A stretch of 64,000 nucleotides of DNA from Eutreptiella sp. 'Long Island Sound 2002' (Eukaryota; Euglenozoa; Euglenophyceae; Eutreptiales; Eutreptiaceae). Position numbers and translations under genes: made by a program. Below the pieces are notes generated by a model. That model saw only the letters and a program-made list of their open reading frames with translations. It was not told the DNA's origin and made no database searches. Below are positions 9,666 through 22,245 of the stretch, piece by piece. The stretch lies in contig OZ038381.1 in NCBI GenBank assembly GCA_964036045.1, positions 69,068,242-69,132,241 of the forward strand, read 5' to 3'. Positions within the stretch are counted from its first letter, which is position 1. The number at the start of each line of letters is the position of its first letter.

Positions 9666-11340
9666 CGCGTGGCCCAAGCCACTCGTCCTTTTCTGTCCCG
9701 TCTCCTTGTGGCGCCGCGGGGTGTTGTCCGCGATTGTTTCCTGTTTTTTTTTCTGGTTTTTTTTTTGTGCCATGCTGTTTCCTGCGTGGTTCCCTCCTCC
9801 CCGCATGCACGCACAACAACACTGTATCGTCATCTGTCTCAGTTCTGTTCGGTGCTCTCGCCCAGTCCCTCTGCCATCCTGTGGCGCTGCCCTTGGCGGT
9901 CCCCGGCCATGCCGGGCGACCCAGCCTTTTAGCCCGCATTGATGTACATGTATATCCTCTCTCTCCTCTCTACCCTCCCCTCCCCTTTGTCTCCTGCCCG
10001 CCCTCTTAGTGTTGTTCTCCTGCTCCGTGTGCTCGCCGCTGGTCGTCTCCGCGCCATGTTTGTATCTCGCGCGCCCTCACACGTCTCAGGGCCTCCGCCC
10101 TGTCTTCCAACCTGTAGGCCGACCTGGGCGGCCTCTCCAGACACCCCTTCGGGGGGACTCCCCCGTCGTCCTCTCCCGCTGGCCGCCCCTCCATCAGTTC
10201 CCTGATGGTCGGGCGGGGCGGCCGGTACGGCTCTATGCGAATCATCGTCATGGTGCTTCTCTGTGAGACATTGCGTTTCATTGCACCCTCGTTGGCCCCC
10301 TCCTCCCTCGCCCTGCCTCCTCTTTGTGCCCTTCTTGTGTGTCCGCCCGTCCTGCTGTTTTTTTTTTTTCGTGTTCGCGTCCCCTGCTGCTCCCGCCCGC
10401 CCTGCGTGTGCCCCCTGCTCTTCTCCGTGCTACCCCTGTCCCGCTGCCCTGCGCCCCCTCTCTCACCTGTCTCCCCTCCCATTCTCCTTCTCGCTGTCGA
10501 CCCTGCCTACAGGTCTGCCCTCCCTGTCTGTGCCGCGCTGTCTCTCGTGTGTGCCACCTGCGTGCTCTACCCCTGCCCCTCCCCCTTGCCCCGACCCTTT
10601 CCCCTGGGTGCTCTCTCGGTCCCCGCCTCTCACCCCATCCTGGTTGCCTGGCGCCCTGTGCCGGGGGGGGGGGTGTATCTGTGGACTGGACTGAGGCCTT
10701 GTCCGTGGTCTGGCATGGCCGCTGGTTGCCACCGCATGCGCCGATGGTACACAGAGAGCACGTCACCATTAGACCCTGGCACCAACTGGTCGGAGTATTA
10801 GATGCGTCTGCCCGTTCGTCTCCCCTGCAAGTCAGAGCCCTGGCGCCCTGCTGCACCTGCTCCATGCCGTCGCCGGCAGTTCTCGCCCGTCACGACCTTG
10901 CGCTCTGCTCCGTCACTGTACCACATTCCAATACTGCCTCCCGTCTGCTGCTCGTTCTGCCCCACACTGCTCGCCGTACCCACGATACGTCTCGCGTCTC
11001 ATTGCCCGGCTGTTTCCTCCGCACTCGCCTGCGCCCCCGTACCCCGCCGCCCCTTCTCCCCTCTCCCCCGCCGCCCGTCCTGCGCTCTCTGCTTGGGGTT
11101 CTCGTCCGCGTCCGCCTTCACCACATCCCCCTCCACTGTCTGCCGTGTCCCTGCCCTCCCCCGCGCTCCTGCACCTCTCCGCTCCCCTCCTCCTCTCCTC
11201 GTGTCTGTCACATCCCCTCCTCACCCTCCTCCACCCCTGCCGACCCCCCGTGTCCGCCTCCCCGCATCCCATCTGCCCGTCCCTCTGCACGCCCCTGGCC
11301 GCCGTCCCCTAACGCTCCCCGCTCCCGCTCCTGCCCGGCC
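9666..11340. other. C-rich region without a supported gene
   Basis: The plus strand is strongly pyrimidine-rich, which leaves several long frames open on both strands. All are low-complexity Pro/Ser/Cys or Arg/Gly protein with no domain. No reverse transcriptase or endonuclease motif was found downstream of the ORF1-like gene at 11,341-13,756, where a LINE ORF2 would be expected. Homopolymers occur, such as G runs near 10,663 and T runs near 9745-9770. Confidence 0.5.
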
Positions 11341-13756
11341 CTACACGTCGCCACCGTACCGCCCCTCCCGCTGCAACAGCTCTCGCAGCATCTGAACCCT
11401 GTGTTTCTTCCCCTTCTCCCGGGGACAGTCCAGGCGCACCCCGGGGAGCGCTGCTCCCAGCATCCTCCTCCACCGCCCCTCATCCATCTCCGGCCCCCTT
11501 TCCCTCGGCCTCCCCGCCCTGCCGACCAGGTCACTGGAGGGGCGGGGCCCCCTCTTCTCCCGCCTTCCCCTCGTCTTCCCCGCCCACTTCACGTAACGGG
11601 CCAGCTCCGCCACGTCCCTCTCCGTCCACCCCGCGACCGTCCTGGGTCTCCTCCGCACGGGCGGCGCCGCATACTGCCGCGGCGGCGGGGACTCTGAGTC
11701 CCAGTCGGTCGGCGTCGGCTCCGGACTGGGGCTGGCCGGCCGCGGTGCCCCCTCTGCCTCCCCTGCCCCTCGCTCCTCCCCCCTGCGCCGCTTCTTCCTT
11801 TCCTGCCCTGCCTCCTCGTCCTCCTCCCTGGCCCTTTCCCATGACGGCGACCGCCCCTCCACATCCATGGAGGGGGTGTCCCCTTCCTGATCCGGGAGGA
11901 CCCAGTGGGCCCCCCGGGCCATCCCCTCCTCCTCCTCCCGCACCCTGCGCTCCCGCGCCGCCACCGCCCTGTCCCTGTCCGCCAGCCTCGCCACCTCCCC
12001 CCTGATCCGCCTCCATGCCCTCTCCTGCAACTCTCCCTCCTGCTCCGGTGCGATAGCCGGCCGTCGGAACGGCACTAGCGGGGTATCCTCCCGCCCCCTA
12101 CTCTCCTCTTGTCGTCCTTCCTCCCGTTCTGCCCTCTCAAACACCTGCTGCCTCCTCCGAAGGTCCGCCCACGCCCTCCGCAGCTCCTCCACTGCCTGTG
12201 CTTCCCCTCCCTGCGGCCTGTCGGTTCCCTCCGTCCTCCCCTCCTCAGCCCTGCCCGTCCCTCCCACCTCACCCTTGACTGTGGCCTCCTCCTCCCGCAG
12301 GCTCCTCCCTGCCTCCCCGAACCTCTCCCACGCCCTCCTGTGCTCTTCTACCTTCCCTTCCTGCCCTCCCCACGCTGTCCCACCAGCCTGCTGGTGCTGT
12401 TGCATGTGCGCCTGTGGCCTGCATGCCCGGGTACGCCGGCAGGGGCGGGTACATCATCCCCATCGCCAGGTATGGCGGCGGCGGGAATGGTGGGATGATT
12501 GGTGGGACGGCTGGCGGGACTACACCTCCCCACCATCCGGATCCCGTCCCTGGGAACACCGGCGAGCCCATGTACCCAAGGCCACCCCCCTTCCCCTGCC
12601 CCTTGCCTTGTCTCCCCATCGCCCCGCGTCCCTTGCCGCCTACTCCGTGGAGTCCCGCCCTCCCCTGTCCCTTCCCCTGTAGCCCTTGTTGCCCCGCCCC
12701 TTTCCCCTGCTTGCCCCTGCCGGTCTCTACCTGTTCCGCACCACTGCCCTGCAGCGCAGCGCTGCTCTGCTCCGCCTGCCCCCCCCTCATCCCCGTCCTG
12801 CCGGGATCCATCTCCAACTGGTAGATGGTGTCCGGCCCTTGCTCTGGGGGCTGGCGGCAACAGCGCTGGTGCTCCACGTGCGCGAGCGCCTCGTACCGTG
12901 CCGCCTGCTGGCGGCCCGCCTCCCTCTCCTCCTCCGCCCTTACCGCCGCACTGACCCCTGGGGGCGACCTCGGCGGCAGCTGCCTGAACGAGCGTTAGGG
13001 CTGCGGCCACTGTCGCCCCCGTCCACTCCCTTTTCCCCCCTTTCCTGCCAGGTGTCCCTTCGCGTGTACAGCCCCCGACGTCCCTTCCTGCCCTTTCCCT
13101 CCCTTGCCCGTCCGCCCTCTCCCCCCGGTGCTCCCTGCCGCTCTCGCCTCTAGCTGCCCTCGGCCGCCCTTGCCTCCCTCTTGCCTCCGCACCTCCGGGA
13201 GGATGGACTTCATAGCAGCCGCCGGCACATTGGGCGCCGACGGCTGTGCTGGGCCTCCCTCCACCGTCATCCTCCCCGCCCCCTCCCCCTCATCATCCGA
13301 CACCTCGAGGATGTCGGCGATTACCGACTCCCTCTGACTCCTCCACTCCCTCCTCCTCATATCCATGCCCGCCCTCACATCCACGACGTTGAACGGGTCT
13401 GCCCCTGGCCCTCCTGCCGCCCTTTGCCCCTGCCCCTCCCCTCGCCCTTCAGCCCCTGCCGCCACCCCCTCTGCCCCGCCCTTCCCCGCCTCCGCCTGTC
13501 CCCCCTTTTCCCACCCCTCTTCCTTCACCACCACGGCTCCATCCCCCCTCCGTCGCCCTGCAGCCCCCGGCCCGTCCTCCCTGACCGTCTCCGGGCTCTC
13601 CGGAGATGAGGGCGACGACACGTCCGCAGACGTCGCCGAGGTCGCCGGCGAGGGGGGCCGCGGGGCTGCGCCCGCCTGCATGCAGGCCACTTCTGCCCGC
13701 ACTGTCGGTGGCTTGCTGGGCTGTGGGTCAGGCATGTGTGACATTGCGCTGCACAT
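11341..13756 (-). pseudogene. LINE ORF1-like coiled-coil protein (broken)
   Basis: One long coding trend runs from about 13,756 to 11,341. The N-terminal part (13,756-12,995 and 12,877-12,269) is in one frame separated by a stop. It is Gly/Pro-rich with basic GKGGKG tracts. The C-terminal part (12,405-11,341, 354 residues) is in another frame. It carries a long charged helix rich in REEE/RRR heptad-like sequence, an acidic segment, and GWTERDVAELARYVKWAG, which could be a Myb/SANT-like helix pair. Helical coiled coil plus basic tail is the usual plan of LINE ORF1 RNA-binding proteins, but there is no RRM or CCHC motif, so the function is inferred. Confidence 0.45.
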
Positions 13757-14227
13757 GGGATCACGCCTGAGCCCTGCGCCCTGTCGCCGTTTCCCCCCAC
13801 CTCTCCCGCAATTTACCCCCGCTGTTCGCGCGCCCTACGTGTTGGGTGCTCTGTCATAATCTCTTCGCTGCCTTGGACGCTCCAGTCCGTGGCACCGGGT
13901 TCAGCCCCGGACGATCCAGTCCGGGGGCTAGCGCCGTGCTTCATTCCTCCCCGGGTGCTCCAATGTTGTACTCTCTCTGCCGCAGTCTGCACTGTCGCCG
14001 TCCTCGTCCCCGCTTCGCTTTCCCTGCTTCTTGCTCCGCCCTACGACTCTGCGTGCCCAGTCCCGGACGCTCCAGTCCATGCGACGGGCGCTTCTGCCGT
14101 CCCTTTCCCTCCGGTCCCCTTCCTGACGTCCCCCTGCGCGGTGAACCGTACACCTGTCCTGCCCTCATACCTGCCGGATTCTCTTTCGTCTGCGTGCCAT
14201 CATGTGGTCCCTCTGCTCGTCTCCCTC
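13757..14227. other. Spacer with a 14-bp dispersed motif
   Basis: This lies between the stop of the LINE C-terminal fragment and the ORF1-like start. GGACGCTCCAGTCC or a one-base variant occurs near 13,875, 13,908 and 14,068. No gene is recognised. It is probably LINE untranslated sequence. Confidence 0.5.
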
Positions 14228-14972
14228 TCAGTCCTCCATTCCCGTCTCTCCCTCTGACTGCCTTGGCCGCCAATCTGGCCGCCTCCGTACTTTCATCTCT
14301 GTGATTTTTGGGTTGTACCTGATCAACGCCATCTCCACCCGCTTGGTGACTGGATCACGCATGTCGTCCGCCCGCGCCTCCAACTGCGTCTCTCTGCACG
14401 CCATGCGTTCCTGGAGATGTGCCACCATACGCCGCAACAGCCTGTGCGCCATGGCCTCCGGTACCACTGTATGCTCCTGGAGTGCCGACCACACCGGTTT
14501 CACTATCACAATGTGCCACAGTCCCTTGCGGTGACCTTCTTTCCCCAGCTCTCTCTCCAATGCGCTTCTGCCTCTCGCACTCTTCTTGAGCAACGGGACG
14601 TCCTGATCCAGAACCAGTGGTTCCTCGATCGCCTTATACTGTGCACACCGCATGAAGTGTTCGTATGTTTCTTGCCCTTGACCACAGTGGCATCTCATGT
14701 ACTCCTCCGGGAGGTCAATACCCTTATGTCTGTACCACCTCATGATTGTTTCACGCACCGGCACCTGCCCCGTGATCGCCTGCAGCCTTCTGGTTTGCAG
14801 CCTTTTGGGCAGTGATTCTGGCCTCAGTACATTGGGGTAGTGGACCCGCTGTCCCACCTTGCCCTCCAAGTACTCGTTCAGCTCTACCACCTCCGGCCCC
14901 CCTCGTACTTGAGCTAGCATGTGCACCGGCTGTGGATACACCCTTAGTTCCTGCTTGCCTCCGTCCTCCTCC
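14228..14972 (-). pseudogene. LINE ORF2 C-terminal fragment with CCHC-type finger
   Basis: About 245 residues are open to the junction at 14,972. The sequence includes RLQTRRLQAITGQ, then CHCGQGQETYEHFMRC, the Cys/His finger that ends many LINE ORF2 proteins. A basic helical tail with LERELGKEGHRKGLWH follows. No RT palm is present, because the gene is cut at 14,972 by the LTR of the large chromovirus. The missing 5' part is not found on the far side of that element (31,496 onward). Confidence 0.6.
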
Positions 14973-17326
14973 TGCTTGCGAGGAATGACAATAAGGAAAC
15001 GTTCACAATACTCCCGACGTAATTTAGGAAGCTTTATATGCCTTGCGTCTCCACACGTGCGCGCTAGCGTAATGGATCATGGTCAAGAGGGTAGAGTTTG
15101 CGTTATAACTCTTTGGCCATGATATCTCGTGCGTTAGGATAACTTTCGAGTGTAGCGCGCGAGTGTTGGTGTTGCATAGGAACTTTCATTGAGTTCCTAT
15201 GAGCGATTGACACAAAGTTATGCCCTTGGAGGGGCATGACATATCGTGGGGGGAGCTACTTCTTTGGGCAATATGGAGTATGTGCCTTGTGTTGTGTTGC
15301 GTGCCCATTTGGCGGGTCCATCGCTCCAAGCCAAACTCGCCAATGGACCTCATATTGCGCAAGCTCCTTCTCCATACTCCCCACGATCAATTTCGAGCCT
15401 AACCTTCGTGGAGGGAAGCTTGTGTGGTGATCCCAAAGCGATGCGTTGGGAGCAAGGTGTGTGTTTTGCAATTTTCCATATTTTCATCCGCCCACTTGGG
15501 AAGTAGCGCTCCTGACCTTTCAAAGCGCACCAAGTGGAGCACATATGTGGAATCGGAGGTCATTGGTGTCAAGTTATTGTATTTAGAAGGATTGGTCGAT
15601 TACTCAATCCAAGCCGAAGATATTATAATATATTTGTGCACCTTTCAAGGCACTTTTGGGTGTTTTTTCGCCAATATTGCTGTTTTTTGCCCGTCATGAT
15701 GTTAAGTGGTGACCGTGTATCTCAACATTGCGCCCAATTGACATCATGACCCAAGTATGTTCTGAGGGTACATACTTCGGTGCCCAACATATCTTGGACC
15801 TCGCGAATAACTCTTCTTGGGCTTGGCATACCGTGGCCGCCATGTTGGCAATTTTGGGACTATCCCAAATCATGGGCTCACTTGGCGACCCTGCCATTTC
15901 CAAAACCGGAGGAGTTGGGCGACGCTCAAAAGATATGTTGGACACATATGACTTGATACCAATCCTATGGCACACTCCGGTCCAAGTCGGGCTTGTGCCT
16001 CATTTGCCCCAACCATGAGTGTGCGCATTTTCGGCCATTTTGAGCAATTTTCCACATTTTCTGCCCGCCGTGCACTATGTTCAGCCCACCCGTGCACGCC
16101 GGACGCATGGACCAATGGACCGTATATGACATGGGTGTTATGTATATTGGTCCCCATGGTTCACACACCACGTGGGCGAAGCGGAGCAACCCTCGTTAAG
16201 GTGCTAGCCCAAAGTGAGTGTGGACAATTTTGCCATTTTGGCATTTGTGGACCCCATTGGGATTGTCACCACGCCAAGTCGCATTGAGATCTTGGAGAGC
16301 CAAGTGCATGGGAGTCTTCGTTCGACTCCGGGTGGATCGCGTATGGAATGGCTGATCCGATCTCGCAGCCGGCGTGGAGAAATACTATTGGGAGCACCCC
16401 CGAATTTGGGCTCATTTTGAGTAGCCAAAATGACCCCCTTTTGGGACCCCAATTTCACCCCCCCGTGTGGTCAATTGGCGGCCCCACACCTCACCTAATT
16501 TCAAGTTGTACATTCAGATATGAGTCCTAGGTCCTGCCTCCTATCCTGTGAGCCATTGGCCTTGCCCTGGCCGGGCGAGCTACGCGTAAGTATAATGCCA
16601 ATTTTGGTGATTTTGGCATCTTGACCCCACTTGACGAACCTGTGGTGCCCTGATGCCAGAACCTCAGAGAGAACCAGGTTGGGTGAGGGCTCCAGGGAGT
16701 TCATACTCGAAGGGCATAGGGTCAGTTGCCTCGTCCCTATCTCTGGCGGGTCCGGACGAGGGGTCAATTCTGGAGATTTTTGAGCTAATATCAGTTTGGG
16801 CTGAAACAGCCCATTTTCAGCTACCAACTCCTAGCGGATATTGGCGGGGCCATATCTCTCGCTCAGAGTGAAGTTGGGACCTGCTGTTAAGGGAGCATGG
16901 GGGACTACTGTGGGTTGGCTCTGGAGTCTCTTGGTTCCGAGGAACTCGCCTGTGGCTGGGCAGGACACCCCCCCTATTGGCAGGGTTTCAGGGTCCGGAC
17001 TGAGCAGGGCATGGGTTGTGTTTGAGCCCCCGCCCCCACCAGCCACTAATAGGGTCGGACCTGGGATTGGGATACGAGTTGGGACTGAGTGTCTATTGTC
17101 TTGTGATACCCTTACCCCAGTCTAGTCTTAGCCCCATGTAGACATATCATGATTTGTTGTTGTACATACTTTTGTTGCCTTGTTTCAGAGTGGCAAGGAT
17201 CCTGAAACGCTTTGTCACATGACACGAGCGTATTGATGCCCCTGTGAGCGCAGTGCTTTGTCTGCCTGCTTGCTTGTGCGTGTCACCGCAGCGTCCCGTG
17301 GCCAGGCCCCCCACGGGAACGCGTCA
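14973..17326 (+). repeat. Left LTR of family B, 5'-truncated
   Basis: From CTGCTTGCGAGGAATGAC onward this matches the right LTR from 29,111 to its end at GGGAACGCGTCA. The right LTR extends ~610 bp further upstream to its TG start. That part is absent here and LINE coding sequence abuts instead. TGCTTGC occurs just before the breakpoint (14,952) and at it (14,973), so microhomology may have guided the join. Open frames inside it are also open on the other strand and are not called genes. Confidence 0.9.
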
Positions 17327-17705
17327 AAGGCGTTTCACCGCCGCGGGGTTACCCATCCCCCGCGTGCCACTCGGGGCCATTAACCCCGAGCAGCGCAGCG
17401 CAGCAGCTCGCAGCTCGCAGCTCGCAGCGCAGCGCAGCGGCTCGCAGCGCCGCCCGGCAGCAGCGCCGAGACCGTGAAGGAACTGCAGGGAGCAGAACTC
17501 CGTCATCAACGAGTCCCCTCGGCCGACCAGCAAGGCCGCACTCGCAGCTACAGCAACCACTTCCACAACCACCGGCCGACCAGCACCGGCCGCACTCCCA
17601 GTCCAGTGCTGCAGCACCCGCCTCAACAAACACCACCAGGACCAGTTCGTTGAGCGGAACGAGTGCACACCAAGGACCTCAAGACCAAGTACGCCCCCCG
17701 CTGCC
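17327..17705 (+). other. 5' leader of family B with GCAGC repeats
   Basis: This lies between the left LTR and the first gag codon. No TGG-type primer site follows the LTR end. A run of GCAGC and CTCGCAG units spans 17,388-17,455. GGCCGACCAGCA and GCACTC(G/C)CAG recur at 17,520 and 17,575. The first could fold into GC-rich hairpins; a packaging role would be speculation. Confidence 0.5.
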
Positions 17706-20700
17706 ATGATAAACTGGCAGGAAGCGGGTAAGACGTGGCCGCGGCGCCACCCCCATGCAGTGCGCCTACTGCGTGGGTTGGTTTGGGACCAGCACTACCG
17801 CCACAGCCACCCCCAGTGCGAAGGCGGCATGCCCGGGAGCTTCGAGCTCCGCACGGACATGAGCGCCGACCGCCTGCAGGCCGTGGAGGACTGGCTGCGG
17901 GTGGAAGGGTTTGCCTTCCGCTTCCAGCAGAGGCGCTGAGGGACCTGGACCCGGCCGGACAGGCCCGGCGAAGGGCTGCGCCCCGACAGGATGGAGGAGT
18001 ACGAGAAGCCCAACGAGTACCCGTCGGGCGCCTCGATCAACGTCTCCATGTGGGACATGATCGAGAAGAACTTCCCGGAACCGGGGAGCGAGCGCAGGCT
18101 GCAGGGCAGCTGCAGCAGCGCGTCTCCGGGGAAGGGGAAGCGGTCCGCTGGAGACAGGAAGCGGGACCGGAAGTGGCGGGAGTACCAGGAGTCTCTGGCC
18201 GCCGAAGCCGCCCAAGGCGCCAAGGGCGGAACCCCAGCCCCCAGTCCCCAACGGGCCAATGGCGGTCACCACCCCGGCTCCACCACCCTTGGCGACTTCC
18301 TCCAAGTCGCCAAGCAGACCAAGGCCAAGCCCCGTCTGCTGCTCCTGAGGAAGTCAGGCCCCAGCAGCGACGTGGAGTCGGCCCACCGCGGGAGGATGCC
18401 GGCCGACCAGGCCAGCTCCAGCAGCAGCGTCGCTCCCGACCAAAGGGACGTGGCGCGCCCCTGTGAGCGCCCCTGTGGGGTGCCCTGCAACCTTCGGGTT
18501 GCCCGGCAACGGGCCATGCAGCAGAACGCTGCAATGGAGGGCACCTCCGGCATCGCCCACGAGGAGGCTGCAGAGTGGGCGCATGGGATGGCCATCCACG
18601 CCTCGACCGTGGCGGCCATTGCCGCCAGACTCACGGCCGTAGCCGCCCATGGGGCAGCGACTGCCCAGGTCAACGGTGAGCTGGCGGCAGCCGACGAGGA
18701 AGCCCGCCTGACACAGGAGGCCATTGCCTGCAAGGGGGCCGAGGTGAGGGCGCTGGAAGAGGCGCTTGCCCAAGAGAGGGCAAAGAAGGAGGCGGAGGAA
18801 AGGGCCCACGCCGAAGCAACGGCTAGGGCCCAGGCGGACGCCGCCAAGAAGGACGCCATCGAGGCCGCGCGACGGAAGGTCGCCGAGGAGAGGGCCAAGA
18901 CGCAGGCGGAGTTGGCGGCGTTGGAAGCGGAGAAGGCTCGGCTGCAGCAGACCCGGGAAGCCGAGGCGGCTCGTGCCCATAGGAGGCCGAAAGGCGAGCT
19001 GCCGCAGCCACCGCCGCCGCAATGGAGGAGGCAGAGGCCAAACTCCGCCGCGAGACTCCCCCGGGAGGATCACGAGTGGAGACCCTTCGAAAGCTTTTCG
19101 AAGGGGACGCCTCCTCCAAGATGACGCTGGACGAGGCCGACACGGGCAGCAGTGGAGCAGTGGCCCCACTGCCTACCGACAGAGGAAGGGTAAGGGGAAG
19201 ACCCCCGAGAGGCCACTGAGGCCAGCGGGCGGACACCCACACAACAGCGACCCCTTCTTCACCGCCAGCGACGGGGATGAACGAGGCCGCCGACATCGCC
19301 AAGGAGTGGCTGGCGGAGGAGGCAGAGACGTCCCCATGGAGCCGGAGGGTGAGGATGAGGATCCCCCTCCTCCCTACCGGAGCTCCGAGTCTTCCGAGAC
19401 CGAGACGCCCGAGTGCAGCGACATGGACGAGGATGACGACATGGTCCGCCTCCTGGACATGGACTTCGACATCACGAAGAAGCGCCCATCCTCAGACCCA
19501 CCGAGGCGACCCGGCGGAGACCCACCGGGACCCCTTGGCGGAGGACCATCAGGACCCCCTGGAGGACGCCCACCAAGTGGACCCCCTGGAGGCGGACCAC
19601 CGCGCGGGGGAGGACCCCCTGGACCAGGCCGACCCGGCAGAGGCCCTCCTAGAGGACCCCCTGGGGACCCCGACGACCCACCAGGGGACGGCGACCCTGA
19701 TGCCACCCGGCGGTGGATTGTCTACCTCCGCAGGAGGGTCCAGTTCCTCGAGCGCGAGGTAGACACGGGCAAGGGCGAGATGACTCGTATCGCCAGGGTC
19801 GCTGTGCGCGCACAGAGAGAGCTGGACATCGCCAAGCTCGAGATGGTCAAGAGCGCCAGCGTCGCCACTGCCACCCAGAAGCTGCTGGACATCGCCAGGG
19901 GCGAGACCAGGTCGGTGAACAAGGTCATCAGCGGCCTGCAGCAGAGGCTGGACGCCCTGGAAGCCCGTGGGGGCGTCGGCAGCGACCACCCACCCCTGGA
20001 GTCTGGCTCGTCGGACGACGGCTGGGGACCCGGACCAGGTCCAGGCAGACCCCACGCCCCCAGCGGAGCCCCCAGGAGTCGCCCCAGCGCCAGTGTCCCC
20101 TCTCTCAGCGCCCCCTCTCACCACAGCGCGGGCTGCCGGAACGAGCGCGTGCCGCCCGGCAGTGGCAGTGAAGATTGGCGTGATGAGTGGCTCAGCGCGG
20201 AGTACCACAACCGCCGTGCTCCACCGCGGACACCAGTAAGCCCCCGACGCCCCGCACCAGCCCCGGTGCCAATCCCAATGGCTGGTGGACGTTATGGTGG
20301 ATTCAGGGATGAGGTCCCCAGAGGAGACGTGGAGTGGGATGTCGGTGGGGGTGAGGACCTGGACCTGGACCTGGAGGAGTTCGACGTCAGCCTGCCGCGT
20401 GGTGTACGACGGGAGGCCGCTGAACGCAGCCGCCGGCGCTGTGATGAGGAGGCGTACATGGAAGGAGTACGGCGTGAACATCTGGGTTCAGCGTACATGG
20501 AGGAACCGCGGCTTAGCCACAGGGATTCCATGGAGGAGATGGACGTGGCGTCCGTGGGAGTCCGTGGGCGAGGCCGATGGGAACCTCGGTCCACCTCGCT
20601 GCCGGCGTTCATGGTCTCTAAGGCCGCGGATGCCGCCGTGTGGGAAGACTTGAAGGACATCAAGCCCCCCATGTACGATGGCAACCCCCTCAACCTCGAC

Positions 20701-22050
20701 CGCTTCCTGGAGAAGCTGGATGATAGGGGGGTGACCGTCACTGAAGACATGCCTCCCGCGAATGCGGAGAAATATGTCTTCAGACGGTTCAGGTACCGCC
20801 TGCAGGAAGTGCTCCAAGAGCTGTACTTCGTGGCGACCAAGGAGGGGAAAATCAAGACCCTCAAGGAAGCCAAGAAGTGGCTCAACGAGCAGGAGCGGGT
20901 GGACGCTCCGCAGGTGGCTGCCAAGCAGTGGAAGTCCATCAAGCTTCAGCATGATGGACGGGAGATCTGCCTACAGGACTGGCGGGACTTCCAAGGGCAA
21001 TATACCCTCTTCTGCCGCAACGTGGAGGATTGGAACGAGGGTGACGAGCAGGCTCCCCTGCTCTCCATGCTGCCGGAAGCATGGATCAAGAGGGTCACCA
21101 AGGAGGAAGCCAAGCGGGCCAAGTCCAACCACACGGTCAAGATGATGCTCCCCAAAGATAATCATACGAACGTGGTGGCTTGGACGAGGAAGAACGTGGC
21201 CCGAGATTTCAAACGGCATCCCCTGCGGAACGCTCTCCTAATCATAGTCTCGGGCGATCGCGAGAAGACCGCGATATGGCGCCTCGACGAGTGTGACGTG
21301 AGCGGCCAGACCATCCGTCTGCAGGCCATCCCGGCGCGGATGAGCTGCGACGAGATCCTGGAGTGGTTTGGAGAGGAAGTACTCAAGGAGTACCGGAAAT
21401 TCCACCACACCCGCGGGTTGAGGCCCGGCAACCGCGACGTCAACTACGTTGGCGAGGGATCTGGCGGGGAAGCTGCCATGAACCCAGCGGGAGCCGACGG
21501 CGATGAAGCTCTCGTCGACGATGACGACGATGAGCCCGCCGAGGTGGCCGTTTGCGCCTTCGTGGCCCACAAAGGCGTGGGGAGCAACCGGGGAAGCTGG
21601 AAGCCCCTGCAGCCGGGTTGGAAGAAGAAGGAGAAGAAGGACCCTCGTCGCATTGGCAGCCCTCCGCTCTCCTTTGGGGAGTTCATACGAGCTCACCCTC
21701 AGGGCTGTTTCGTGTGTTATGGGAGGAAGCAAGGCTTCAACCATGACCACCGAACATGCCTCATCCACCAGGCCGACACGGAGGCCTACAAGAAGGCGCA
21801 CGGGTCGGAGAAGCGTGCACCTGCGGGTATCCGGGAGGCCAAGTTGGAGGTGGACAAGGACGAGCTCTCCAAGCAGATGTCGCAGGGGACCGAGTTGGCC
21901 AAGGAGATCCAGGAGATCAAGAGGAACTGGGTCCCCAGGTCAGACCAGAACAAGGACAAGGACAAGAAGACTAGAAGGGGAAGGAAGAAGGGCGTCAACG
22001 AGGTTGATGCGGATAAGAACACCCCTACTTCCACAACCAACGCCCCCTAG
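17706..22050 (+). pseudogene. gag: gag polyprotein, family B (broken)
   Basis: The likely start is the ATG at 17,706. This frame runs to 19,124 with one TGA at 17,937 and holds an Ala/Glu-rich coiled coil (about 18,560-18,990). The reading then moves through frame 2 (near 19,022-19,219, again near 19,277) into frame 1, which stays open to TAG 22,048. Frame 1 contains an acidic patch with PPPPY (near 19,365), a collagen-like Gly/Pro tract (19,501-19,698) and helical segments (19,760-19,960). The conserved capsid core runs from about 20,640 (KPPMYDGNPLNLDRFLEKL) to 21,450. A variant knuckle CFVCYGRKQGFNHDHRTC (CX2CX8HX4C) lies at 21,707-21,760, with a Lys-rich tail after it. Gag of over 1,400 codons is large for Ty3. 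Confidence 0.8.
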
Positions 22051-22245
22051 CGGAGCCCCTGCAGCCAAGGGCCCCAGCTAGGGCGGTCGCTGGATGGTGT
22101 CGTGGGAAGCCCCACACCATTTCAGTCGGGAGTCGGTAAGCACAAAGGGACTGCCGCGGGCGGAAGGCCCGGTCCGGCACCAGACAGTCGCGTTCGGGGA
22201 GTGAGGGCAAGTGAGGGCACGAACCCTTGCACCCGTCCGTGATTC

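Noticed and set aside
10324-11697. 457-codon Pro/Ser/Cys-rich frame on the plus strand
   Set aside because: It is low complexity with no domain and lies opposite the ORF1-like coding trend; C-rich DNA keeps several frames open.
16190-16260. Relic of the dinoflagellate spliced leader (GCCATTTTGGC string)
   Set aside because: Only about a dozen bases match, at a site inside both LTR copies; the rest of the leader is absent, so it is no evidence for the host.
15246-16420. Frames present in both family B LTR copies (e.g. 15,246-15,506 and 29,394-29,654)
   Set aside because: They recur because the LTR is duplicated. Opposite-strand frames are equally open and no motif is present.
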